Notes: generated from the sequence alone by a model not told the origin. A stretch of 13,810 nt of DNA from Baffinella frigidus (GCA_026770585.1 MU646324.1:1212743-1226552); one strand, 5' to 3'; numbered from the stretch's first letter, positions 5,801-13,713 are shown. Made by a program: numbers and translations.

Positions 5801-6991
5801 TTTTGAGCTTACACCACACCAAGCCCTCCAGAAGAGGATGTGTGTGAGCCGCTGTCCCCTGCATGTCCTTCGCTTCCTTAGGACCACGGGCAGCGCCACT
5901 GGTTATGGGTCCAGCAGCAATCACCCGGGTGATTGCTGGGTGATTGCTGCTGGACCCAGAACCAGTGGCGCTGCCCGTCGCGTTGTGCACGGCACGTCTA
6001 ATCGTCGGTGTGCGCAGGTGCCGCTGAACAAGTCCCAGGCGCTCGAATGGGGTGTGGATTCGTGCACTCCCTCCGCCAAGCCCTTCGTGTCTGACACCTA
6101 CGGCTCCTTCGACGGCTGCAACGGTCAATGCTCACCCCCCCTCATCACCCTCCACTCGACACTCCTCCACTTGACGGTAAAGGAAAGGTCATCATCCTCA
6201 GAATTAATTATCACCACCCTTCTCGACCGGGGAGAGAAAGCGGAGGAGGGGGTTGCAGAGCATGACCCAGCACCTGGCGGGGGGGTTGGGGTCGAGGCAG
6301 TCTGCGATGCTGGACTTTTGGACAGTGCATTCTGCGGGTTTCTTCCAGCGCAGTCGAGACGCGGCGGCTGTACATTATCCCGTAAGTGGCCAGTAGGCTC
6401 ATACGCCCTACCGTAGGGCCCTACGACCTGCCTAGGACCTCTGTGCGGTTAATTTTGACCCATGGCCACGTACGGGATACGCCGGTCTGCAAACCTAGTA
6501 AACCACCCCCTAGCTAGACGGTTCTGCTTGAGTCCTTCTACGGAACGGCCAGGTGTCCGGCTATGGTGGGATTGTATCAATCCTAAGGTCCTAAACCCTA
6601 GTCGGTCCCGATGGTTTCCCAGCCCTGTTCGGGTTTACGTCGACGCAACGCTGGACGCTGCAGGGGTACCTCGCTCATAAGAAACTGCCCCCCCCCCAAG
6701 GACCACCACAGGGCCCTAGGCATAGGCCTGTAGGGTCCTAGGGGGGCGCGGTTTCTTATGAGCGAGGTGCCCCTGTAGCAGGGGGGGTGCACTCCATTTC
6801 GTCTCTGTGGTTGTGCGTGTGCTGACACGCGTGTTGCCGACATCAGGGGGGGGGGGTGCGCTGACATGAGTCTCTGTGACTGTGTGCTGACACACGTGTT
6901 TCCGACATCAGGGTGGAACGTCGTCGACACCTACTCGTGCAACGCCCCCCCGTGCGGCTCCGCCGAGGGCTTCGGCTACCCTTCCACGTAA
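5801..6991 (+). CDS. Possible 3' end of an unrecognised spliced gene
   Basis: Three exon-like blocks on the plus strand join in phase. 5801-5843 follows ATCTGACAG and gives FELTPHQALQKRMC before GTGAGC. 6018-6123 follows TGTGCGCAG and gives VPLNKSQALEWGVDSCTPSA then KPFVSDTYGSFDGCN. 6912-6991 follows CCGACATCAG and gives WNVVDTYSCNAPPCGSAEGF then GYPST and TAA. The last two blocks use mostly G or C at third positions, like the SAM synthetase exons and unlike the surroundings, and both contain Asp-Thr-Tyr and Cys-Asn. The family is not recognised; 5' exons are not found. Weak points: the second donor (GGTCAATG) is poor, the final acceptor has little pyrimidine tract, and the 788-bp last intron would contain one family B and one family A element. 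It could be a decayed pseudogene. Confidence 0.35.
5886..5978. repeat. 41-bp inverted repeat with an 11-nt spacer
   Basis: Arm 1 (5886-5926) starts ACGGGCAGCGCCACTGGTTA; arm 2 (5938-5978) is its reverse complement at 40 of 41 positions. A perfect 20-bp palindrome, GCAATCACCCGGGTGATTGC, sits at 5917-5936. It is unrelated in sequence to families A and B and has no clear TA flanks. Confidence 0.93.
6124..6375. other. Non-coding stretch (putative intron)
   Basis: No recognised gene. It is pyrimidine-rich on the left and G-rich on the right, with a GGTAAAG donor-like site at 6176 that would not keep the reading frame of the downstream exon candidate. Confidence 0.4.
6376..6479 (+). mobile_element. 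Family B element, complete (104 bp)
   Basis: The ends are TATCCCGTAAGTGGCCA and TGGCCACGTACGGGATA, complementary at 16 of 17 positions, each with an outer TA. The middle includes CATACGCCCTACCGTAGGGC and CCTGCCTAGG. The off-centre palindrome is GGTTAATTTTGACC (6447-6460). Confidence 0.9.
6659..6777 (-). mobile_element. Family A foldback element, complete
   Basis: Both arms are intact, with a run of ten C in the left arm. The left flank is TG rather than TA (GACGCTG-CAGGGG) and the right flank is TA, so one copy of the target TA has probably mutated. Confidence 0.92.
6779..6911. repeat. 65-bp tandem duplication ending in acceptor-like CCGACATCAG
   Basis: The units start at 6779 and 6844 (CAGGGGGG) and each finishes CCGACATCAG. 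They share TCTCTGTG, GTGCTGACAC and CGTGTT. The second is followed directly by the last exon candidate. The duplicated acceptor-like end suggests duplication of an intron's 3' end. Confidence 0.8.
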
Positions 6992-7015
6992 ATCCACGGC
7001 GCGATTTTGACCAGC

Positions 7016-7042
7016 GATTTGACCACAGCTGGTGGTCAAATC
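7016..7042. repeat. 11-bp perfect inverted repeat (terminator-like hairpin)
   Basis: GATTTGACCAC and GTGGTCAAATC flank AGCTG, 25 bp after the TAA of the last exon candidate, and a G10 run follows. TTTGACC is also the palindrome word of some family B copies, so a family B relic is possible. Confidence 0.75.
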
Positions 7043-7331
7043 CCGGGGGGGGGGGCGGTGTGCGGTAGTGTTGCGTGTGGCGCGCGGTGGCGAGGGGGTG
7101 CTCTGTGTGCGTGAGTAAACCTTGAATCGCGGGGCGGAGGAGGGCGGGGCTGTGGGGGGAGGAGGGAGGGGCTGTGTGGAGTGGAGGGGCCATCTCTCGA
7201 ACTGTTTGGAGAAAGTGAGGTTGCTTTTCTCAGGGGTTGGCTAGCCTGACCAAACCGGATGTATCTCACGTTGATGTCCTTGCCGGATGGTAGGTGTCTT
7301 TCTGTTGCATACGGCGGTACCCCTCTTGAGG
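7043..7331. other. Non-coding, purine-rich on the plus strand
   Basis: Dominated by GGGG-, GGAGG- and GTGTG-type sequence up to about 7190, then mixed sequence. No gene recognised. Confidence 0.5.
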
Positions 7332-7380
7332 TACAGGGGTGCCTCGCGCATAAGAAACCGCCCGCCCCTAGGACCCTACA
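7332..7380 (+). mobile_element. Family A left half
   Basis: TACAGGGGTGCCTCGCGCAT, then AAGAAACCGCCC and CTAGGACCCTACA, after which similarity ends. The insertion point is again GAGG-TA, the context of a family A right arm. Confidence 0.8.
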
Positions 7381-7444
7381 GTACAGGGATATCCGGGCTC
7401 AGAACACCCTTGGTCGAGCCTCAGTCGGTGTCTGTTCTTGAATA

Positions 7445-7519
7445 AGTACCTGAGGCTTGAGGCCCACAGGTACTAATGCAGGCCGAGGTTTGACTTAACG
7501 CGAGATTAAGTCAACCCTC
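7445..7519. repeat. Two adjacent hairpins
   Basis: AGTACCTG/CAGGTACT (7445-7452 and 7467-7474) is followed by GAGGTTTGACTTAA (7485-7498) against TTAAGTCAACCCTC (7506-7519), 13 of 14 paired around CGCGAGA. A family A element starts four bases later. Confidence 0.75.
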
Positions 7520-7522
7520 ACG

Positions 7523-7646
7523 TACAGGGGTACCTCATAAGAAACCCCCTCCCCCAGGCCCCTACAGTACACAGTAGGCCTATGCCTAGGGCCCCTACGG
7601 TGCTGCTAGGGGGGGGGCAGTTTCTTATGAGCGAGGTACCCCTGTA
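7523..7646 (+). mobile_element. Family A foldback element with an arm deletion
   Basis: The left arm reads TACAGGGGTACCTCATAAG, missing four bases (GCTC) that the right arm keeps as GAGC. The middle has an extra CAGTACA. TA lies at both ends (CACG-TA and TA-CTTG). Confidence 0.9.
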
Positions 7647-7751
7647 CTTGTGCATCTGCTCACACCTCTCCCGGCCTCTCGAGTCAATGGCTCCAACGTC
7701 TGCCGAGGCGGGCCTATCCCCGGATAGTCCTCTCCCGGCACTGAGAATCCG

Positions 7752-7877
7752 TACAGGGGTACCTCGCTCATAAGAAACCGCCCCCCCCTAGGACCCTACA
7801 GTAGGCCTATGTCTAGGACCCTACGGTGGTCCTGGCGGCGGCGGCGGCGTTCTCTTATGAGCGAGGTACCACCTGTA
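7752..7877 (+). mobile_element. Family A foldback element with a GGC-repeat arm
   Basis: Complete copy, but the usual G-run of the right arm is replaced by (GGC)n at 7834-7848, which no longer pairs fully with the left-arm C-run. The right end is GGTACCACCTGTA. Confidence 0.9.
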
Positions 7878-8000
7878 GAGCCTCCGCGGAAGGCCCTCTG
7901 GTGAAGCTTGCTGGCGTGCCTTCATGCCGGTATTCAATCAAGTGGCTTGTCTCTCTCTAAGAGATATGGTGGAACACATCGGGACTCTTCCGCCTGATGG
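7878..8000. other. Short unique spacer before the telomere-like array
   Basis: No gene, repeat family or strong hairpin seen. Confidence 0.4.
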
Positions 8001-8320
8001 TTAAGGGTTTAGGGTTTGGGGGGTGGGTTGTAGGGTTCAGGATGTGGGGTTTAGGGTTTAAGGTTTGGGGTTTGGGGTTTGGGGTTTAGGGTTTGGGATT
8101 TAGGGTTCGGGGTTGAGGGTTCAAGGTTTCGGGTTTGAGTTTTGGGAATTGGGGTTTAGGGTTTAGGGTTTATTTGGGGTTTAGGGTTTAGGGTTTGGGG
8201 TTTAGGGTTTAGGGTTTAGGGTGGTGGGTTTAGGGTTGAGGGCTTGAAGTTTGGGCTTAGGGTTTATGGGTTAATGTGTAGGGTTTATAGTTTATGGTTT
8301 AGGGTTTGGAGTTGAGGGTT

Positions 8321-8359
<39 letters not shown>

Positions 8360-8452
8360 GGTTCAAGGTTTAGGGTTTGGGGTTTGGGGGTTGGGTTTTG
8401 GGGTTTAGGATTTAGGGTTTAGGGTTCAAGGGTTGAGGTTTAGGGTTGAGGG
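8001..8452 (+). repeat. Degenerate telomere-like array, block 1
   Basis: TTTAGGG units mixed with TTGAGGG, TTTGGGG and TTCAGGG; the G-rich strand is plus. A run of TTGAGGG units stands at about 8325-8365. It ends where a family B element begins. Confidence 0.95.
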
Positions 8453-8552
8453 TATCCCTGAAGTGGCCAGTAAGCTCATACGCCCTACCGTAGGGCCCTA
8501 GGACCCGCCTAGGACCTCGTCGCCGTCAAATTTGACTGCCTGGCCACTTACA
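8453..8552 (+). mobile_element. Family B element inside the telomere-like array
   Basis: TATCCCTGAAGTGGCCAG on the left and CTGGCCACTTACACTTA on the right, with the standard middle (CATACGCCCTACCGTAGGGC) and palindrome GTCAAATTTGAC (8525-8536). The right terminus is degraded. About 40 bp of array separates it from the next copy. Confidence 0.88.
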
Positions 8553-8594
8553 CTTACGGTGTGGGGATTAGGGTTTGGGGCGTAGGGTTTATTG

Positions 8595-8706
8595 TACCCT
8601 TAAGTGGCGAGGGAGGTCAAAATTGACCCCGAAGAGGTCCTAGACAGGTCCTAGGGCCCTACGGTACAGCGTAGGGCGTATGAACCAACTCGCCACTCAC
8701 GGGGTA
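8595..8706 (-). mobile_element. Family B element, inverted relative to its neighbour
   Basis: The ends are TACCCTTAAGTGGCGAG and CTCGCCACTCACGGGGTA, flanked by TA. The palindrome is GGTCAAAATTGACC (8615-8628). An insertion in the middle (ACGGTACAGCGTAGGG) makes it 112 bp. Confidence 0.88.
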
Positions 8707-10855
8707 GGGCTAAGTGTTTAGGGGTTAGGGTTCAGGGCTTGTGGTTTATGGATTTAGGGTCGAGGGTTTCGGGTCTAGGGCTGAGGGTTGAGGGTTGAGA
8801 GTTTGGGATTCAAGGGTTACGGTTTAGGGTTTAGGGTTGGAGGGTTGGGGTTTAAGGTTTATGGTTGAGGTTTTAGGCTTTAGGGTTTGTGTTTTAAAAC
8901 ATAGGGTCGAGGGGTTTGTGTTTAGTGTTTCGGGTTCAGGGTTTAGAATTTAGGGTTTAGGGTTTAGGGCTGAGGGCTTAGGGTTTAGGGGTTAGGGTTT
9001 AGGGGATAAGGTTTGGGGTTTAGGGGTCGGGATTTAGGGTTTATTTAACAGGCTTCAGGATTCAGGCTTGAGAGTTTAGGGTTAGGGTTTAGGGCGTAAG
9101 GTTCAAGGTTTAATTTTGAAAGGTTAATGTGTAGGGTTTAGTGTTTGGCGTTTAGGGTTAAGGGTTGAGGGTGAAGGGTTTAGGGTTTAGGTTTTAGGGC
9201 TTAGGGTTCATTAGAATTTCGGGTTTAGGGTTCAGGGTGTCAAGGCGTCAATCTCGAAAGTTGACACCTGCTGAGCTTGGAGTTCCTCTATGGATTAGGG
9301 TGCAGGGTTTAGAGGATAAGGCATAGGGTTTGGTGTTTAGGGTTTAGGGTTGGGATTTAGAATTTAGGGTTTAGGCTTTAGGCTTTAGGGATTACCATCT
9401 ACGGTTTACGGTTGAGGGTTTAGGGCTTAAGGTTTAGGGCTCGGAGCTTTGGGTTTCGGGTTTCGGGTTTAGGGTTTGAGTTTTGGGGGTTTGGGTTTGG
9501 GTTTATTGTTTTTTTATTTAGGTTTAGGTTTTGGTATTTAGGTCTTTGTGTTTGAGCTTTAGGAAGTATGGTTTTTGGTTTAGGATTTATGCTGCATGGT
9601 TTCTGGTTTAGGGTTTGTAATTCATGGTTCATGGTTTAGAATTTAGTGTGTAGGGTGTAGGGTTTATGTTTTTTGGTATGCGGATCATTTTTGAAGTGTT
9701 GGATTTCAGGGTTGAGGTTTGTTTTATGCTTTGTGTCTCAGGTCTCAGAGTTTATGGATTAGGGGTCGGGGTTTAGGGGATAAGACAGGGTTGAGGGTTT
9801 GGTGTTTAGGGTTTAGGGTTTGGAATTTAGGGGTTAGGGGTTAGGGTTTAGGGTTTAGGGTTGAGGTTTAGGATTTAGGGTTCAGGGTTTAGGGTTTAGG
9901 GTTTAGGGTTTAGGGTTTGTGGTTGAGGGTTTAGGGTTTGTGGTTGAGGGTTTAGGGTTTAGGGTGTGCGGGTATGTTTTAGGGTTTAGGGTTTAGGGTT
10001 TAGGGTTGAGGGTTTTGGGTTCAGGGTTGAAGGTTTAGGGTTCATGGGTTAATGTTTAGGGTTTAGGATTCAGGGTTTACGTTTTAGGCTGTGAGTTTTC
10101 GGTTTTGGAGTTTGGGTTTTAGGGTTAGGAGTTAGGGTTTAAGACATGGGGTTTTGGGTTTGGGCTTTTGGATCATAATTTAGGTTTTAGGGCTTGGTAT
10201 TCAGGTTTTTGTGATGTATAGTTTAGGGTTTAGGGAGTATGGATTTCGGTTTAGGGTTTATGGGTTAAGGTTTTAGGGCTTAGGGTTTAGGGTTTAGGGT
10301 TCAGGGTTTAGGGTTTAGGGATGAGGGTTTGGGGTGTAGGGTGTAGTGGTCAATATTTAGGGTTTAGGGGTTAATGTGTAGGGTTTAGGATTTATGCTTT
10401 AGGGTTTAGGGTTCATAGTTTATTGTTTAGGGTTTAGGATTTATCAAGGTTCGAGTTTCAGGGTTCAGGGTTTAGGGATTAATAGAGTTTAGAGACCAGC
10501 TTTCAGGGTTTAGGAATTAGGGTTGAGGGTTGAGGGTTGAGGGTTTGGAGGTTAGAGGTCATGGTTCATGGTTTCACAGGGTTGAGGATTGAAGGTTTAG
10601 GGTTCAGGGTTTCGGGTTTCGGGTTTCGGGTTTAAGGTTCAAGGTTGAGGGTTTGGAGTGTGGGGTTCAGGGTTTGGAGATTGGGTTTTAGGGTTAGGGT
10701 TTAGGGTGTGAAGTTTGGGGTGTTGGGCTTGGGCTTTTGGTTGATGATTAAGGTTTTAGGGTCTGGTATTTAGGTTTTTGTGAAATAGAGTTAAGGGTTT
10801 AGGGAGCACGGATTTTGGTTTAGGGTTTATGGTTTAGGTTTTAGGGTTTAGGGTG
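8707..10855 (+). repeat. Degenerate telomere-like array, block 2
   Basis: About 2.1 kb of TTTAGGG variants, G-rich on plus, with perfect TTTAGGG runs near 9890-9915. Larger segments recur inside it (9290-9380 with 9750-9845; 9470-9600 with 10095-10265 and 10670-10855). A small non-telomeric island at 9236-9290 carries the inverted repeat GGTGTCAA/TTGACACC (9236-9243, 9261-9268). Confidence 0.95.
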
Positions 10856-10856
10856 C

Positions 10857-11425
10857 TTTGGTGCTTTGTATTACACTCATATCGAAGGCCACACCCGCCT
10901 TACTCTTGAGAAGACGGACCCAATCTACGAATGAGCTCCTCGACCCAACCCATTCGGGCCCGGCCGAGCCCTTTTCTTTCCTTATATCTCCCCCCCCCCC
11001 CAAGTGTGATCAAAAAGGCACAGAACAAGACAGGCTGTGCGTACAGTCCATCTCCTGTCTGCCCCACCCGCGTCCCACAAGCAGCCCCTCACGGGGTATG
11101 CGTGGGACCCCTCTATTCCCACCCAGGTAGCTACCCTCACGTTCCTCTTTGGGACGTGGTCGGGGGCTCCCACAGGTGAGGCCAGGCCTCGCAAGAGGCC
11201 ATGACTCCTCCCTCCCAAGGGCAACCTGAGCGAGACCCACGCTCCGCATCAGGGCGGCACCTTGGCGACCAACGCTGAGGGGCCCGGGTGGGGCCCCACA
11301 GAGGGGGTGGCGCGCGTGGCCGCGTAGGCCACACCACAACGTCTTTACCACCCCACCCTCTCTGATCTGCTGAGCCGCTCCTCTCCTCCAGTTCACCTGC
11401 TCGGAGGGTTTCACCCCAAGGGTGT
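10857..11425. other. Unique island within the telomere-like arrays
   Basis: About 570 bp of GC-rich, non-repetitive sequence bounded on both sides by TTTAGGG-like DNA. It has a C12 run near 10990. Overlapping open frames exist on both strands, but none has recognisable motifs or a convincing splice structure. I see no terminal repeats. It may be an insertion or captured DNA. Confidence 0.6.
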
Positions 11426-11429
11426 GTTT

Positions 11430-11712
11430 TGTGGTTTAGGGTTTAGGGTTTAGGGTTCAGGGTGTAGGGTTTAGAGGTTTGAATTTTTGGATTATGGTTC
11501 AGGTGTTAGGTTTTAGGGTGTAGGTGTTTTTTAGGGTTTGGGGTTCAGGTCTTAGGGTTTTATGGATTAGGGTTCAGGGTTTAGGGGTTACGGCATAGGG
11601 TTGAGAGTTTGTTCTTATGATTTGGTGTATAGGGTTTGGGGGCCAGGGTTTATGGTTCAGGGTTTAGGGTTTAGGGTTTAGGGTTTGTGGTGTAGGGTTT
11701 AGGATTTATTTG
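11430..11712 (+). repeat. Degenerate telomere-like array, block 3
   Basis: TTTAGGG variants in the same orientation as the earlier blocks. Motifs such as ATGGATTAGGGTTCAGGG (about 11563) recall the 9290 and 9750 segments of block 2. Confidence 0.93.
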
Positions 11713-12004
11713 GGGATAAACCCCATGTAAGCATAGCCGGAGTGACTGTACACAAGTCGCGCCCTATAAGTATTATCCCTTAAGTGACCAACGGGCGAAT
11801 AATCGCCCGTGGAAGCCCTAGGAAGGTCCTAGGGCCCTACGGTAGGGCGTATGAGCCTACTGGTCACTTAAGGGATAGATGACACAAACGGGTGTCCCTT
11901 CGGACACGAGCGAGGATGCTCTGTTCTCCTCAGTAAACAGCTCAGTCGACACGCGGCCTCTGTCCGCGCCTCATGCCGCCCTTTTAGCCAGTGCCCTTTT
12001 GCAC
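11713..12004. other. Non-telomeric island around a family B element
   Basis: No gene recognised. Besides the family B copy it has a small hairpin, GTGTCC-CTTC-GGACAC (11892-11907), 15 bp beyond that copy's right end. Confidence 0.5.
11774..11877 (-). mobile_element. Family B element with perfect ends (104 bp)
   Basis: TATCCCTTAAGTGACCA at 11774-11790 and its exact complement at 11861-11877 are flanked by TA. The palindrome (11791-11810) is ACGGGCGAATAATCGCCCGT: the same place and size as in the copy at 563-787, with different bases. This is probably the youngest family B copy here. Confidence 0.93.
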
Positions 12005-12360
12005 AATTTAGGGTTTAGGGTTTAGGGTTTATGGTTTATGGTTTATTGTTTAGGGCTTAGGATTTATGAGGGTTCAGGTTTCAAGGTTCAGGGTTTAGGG
12101 ATTAATAGGGTTTAGGTTTCAGGTTTCAGGGTTTAGGGTTCAGGGTTTAGGGTTTAGGGTGTAGGGTTTAGGGTTGAGCATTTAGGGTTGAGGGGTCAGG
12201 GTTCATGGTTTTATAGGGTTCAGGGTTCAGGGTTCAGAGTTCAGGGTGTAGGGTTTCGGGTTTCGGGTTTAAGGTTCAAGGTTTAGGGTTTGGAGTGTGG
12301 GGTTTAGGGGTTGGAGTGTGGGATTTAGGGTTAGGGTTTGGGGTTTGAGGTTTGGGGTTA
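12005..12360 (+). repeat. Degenerate telomere-like array, block 4
   Basis: G-rich on plus. Most of it (12030-12345) is a diverged duplicate of 10415-10700 in block 2, sharing TTTAGGGATTAATAG, GGTTCATGGTTT and GGGTTTAAGGTTCAAGG in the same order. Confidence 0.93.
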
Positions 12361-12369
12361 CATGTACTT

Positions 12370-12835
12370 GAACCTCAATATCGACTTTTGCAGTCATTGA
12401 GAGCCGAAAAGTCAACACCAACAAAAGTTGAAGAATTTCCTTAAGGGATCAGTCAACTTCCAAGGGGTCGTCTGCATCGCACACCACGCTCTTTGCTGTT
12501 GTACCGCCCCTCCCTCCACCCCAAGGCCCCTTACGGCAACGCTCCTGCAGAGCTGGTTCTGCCGCTGGGTTGCGCCTCATGGGGTCGGGCTGTGGCCCTC
12601 TGCCGTGTCTTGCCCCAGCCGCTCTCACGCATGGATTCCTTTAGGTCCGTTAGGTTCTTCGAGCTCCCAACATAGGCGGACACCGGAAATTTTTCTCCAG
12701 TGGCCGCCGCCCCTCAACGCGGTGGAGAATCAGCATTTTCCCGCCCCCTTTCCTGGCTCTGTCCCGTGAGCCCCACCGTGAACGTTTCCTGTAGCTTCAG
12801 GGACTCATCGGACAGCCGAAACGACTGAGAGAATC
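12370..12835 (+). repeat. Dispersed repeat D, copy 2 (about 466 bp)
   Basis: Directly follows the telomere-like array. It keeps the block from GCAACGCTCCTGCAGAGCTG onward almost unchanged relative to 5167-5593 and has about 55 extra bp starting near 12643 (TTAGGTCCGTTAGGTTCTTC). Confidence 0.85.
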
Positions 12836-13380
12836 ATAGATTAAGATCACAGACACCGAAATTGCGACCGAAATACCGAAGGTTCTCGGATTCTGACATT
12901 TTATTTTCAGTTCCTCGTAGTAAAGCACACCAACAGCAATTGCACGTTTTCACAATTTAAGAAAAATGCACTGACCGGATTCGCTCCCTCTTTTCTCAAT
13001 TTCAGAACACAGACACTGACTTGAGGTCGGAGCAAAGGTGTTCCCTGACATCCTGCGGCACAGCTGTCTGAACACTGATGTATTCCCCACAAGCCGGATT
13101 CCCCTTTCCCGGAGGATCGACCCGAAATAGCCCAATATCCTAACGTCTACATAAATGACTTATGTTCTCCGCCTGAGGTTGGCTCGTCCCGAGATGGTCC
13201 TCACAAGCTGCATGTTCTTGAACCACAGAAGATTGCAAGATAGTGTGTGCCGGGAACAGAGGTACTCATGTACCTTCCATCAGATCTGAGGAAAAGTGTT
13301 GCTGGCGACAAGTTGCACACGCTCTGCGAGAGACGTTTGACGCCACTTGCCTTCACTCCATCGCAGGCAAGAGTGCTTTC
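12836..13380. other. Unrecognised intergenic sequence
   Basis: About 545 bp of AT-richer unique sequence. Short open frames on the minus strand (12907-13135) lack motifs. No repeat family, RNA gene or strong hairpin is visible. Confidence 0.4.
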
Positions 13381-13445
13381 AGGTCATAGGCAGGCCCTAG
13401 GGCCCTACAGTAGGGTGTATGAGCCTACGGGGCACTTGAGCGATA
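13381..13445 (-). mobile_element. Truncated family B element
   Basis: Contains CCTAGGGCCCTACAGTAGGG and TGTATGAGCCTACGGGGCAC, ending TTGAGCGATA at 13445. The palindrome end and the opposite terminus are missing. Confidence 0.8.
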
Positions 13446-13462
13446 GATACCTCGACGTCATG

Positions 13463-13530
13463 TACAGGGGTACCTCGCTCATAAGAAACTGCCCCCCCCT
13501 AGGACTACCGTAGGGCCCCAGGCATAGCCC
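13463..13530 (-). mobile_element. Family A left half
   Basis: TACAGGGGTACCTCGCTCAT and a full middle (ACTACCGTAGGGCCCCAGGC), cut where the next element begins. Its right arm is not found after that element, so this is a truncation rather than a clean nest. Confidence 0.82.
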
Positions 13531-13651
13531 TACAGGGGTACCTCGCTCATAAGAAAGCGCCTCCCCTTAGGCCCCTACAGCAGGCCTATTGCTAGGGTCC
13601 TATGGTGATCCTAGTGGGGTGGTCGTTTCTTATGAGCGAGGTACCCCTGTA
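13531..13651 (+). mobile_element. Family A foldback element, complete
   Basis: Both arms are intact (TACAGGGGTACCTCGCTCAT; GAGCGAGGTACCCCTGTA). The middle is CCTATTGCTAGGGTCCTATG and the right-arm G-run is interrupted (AGTGGGGTGGTCG). CATGTACAGG follows. Confidence 0.92.
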
Positions 13652-13711
13652 CATGTACAGGCTCAAGACAGCACAGCAGATCCAGGCCAAAGACAGCAGA
13701 GCAGCGCACAC

Positions 13712-13713
<2 letters not shown>

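Noticed and set aside
7230-7300. Exon-like minus-strand segment (LPSGKDIN before GTGAGA)
   Set aside because: A good donor word but only about 30 nt with no convincing acceptor or partner exon; likely chance.
9420-9632. 70-residue minus-strand frame rich in Asn, Pro and Lys
   Set aside because: It is translated telomere-like repeat (CCCTAAA on this strand).
10858-11414. Overlapping open frames in the unique island
   Set aside because: They occur on both strands with no motif, splice pattern or consistent codon bias.
12907-13135. Two overlapping 61-residue minus-strand frames
   Set aside because: Short, mutually overlapping and without recognisable features.
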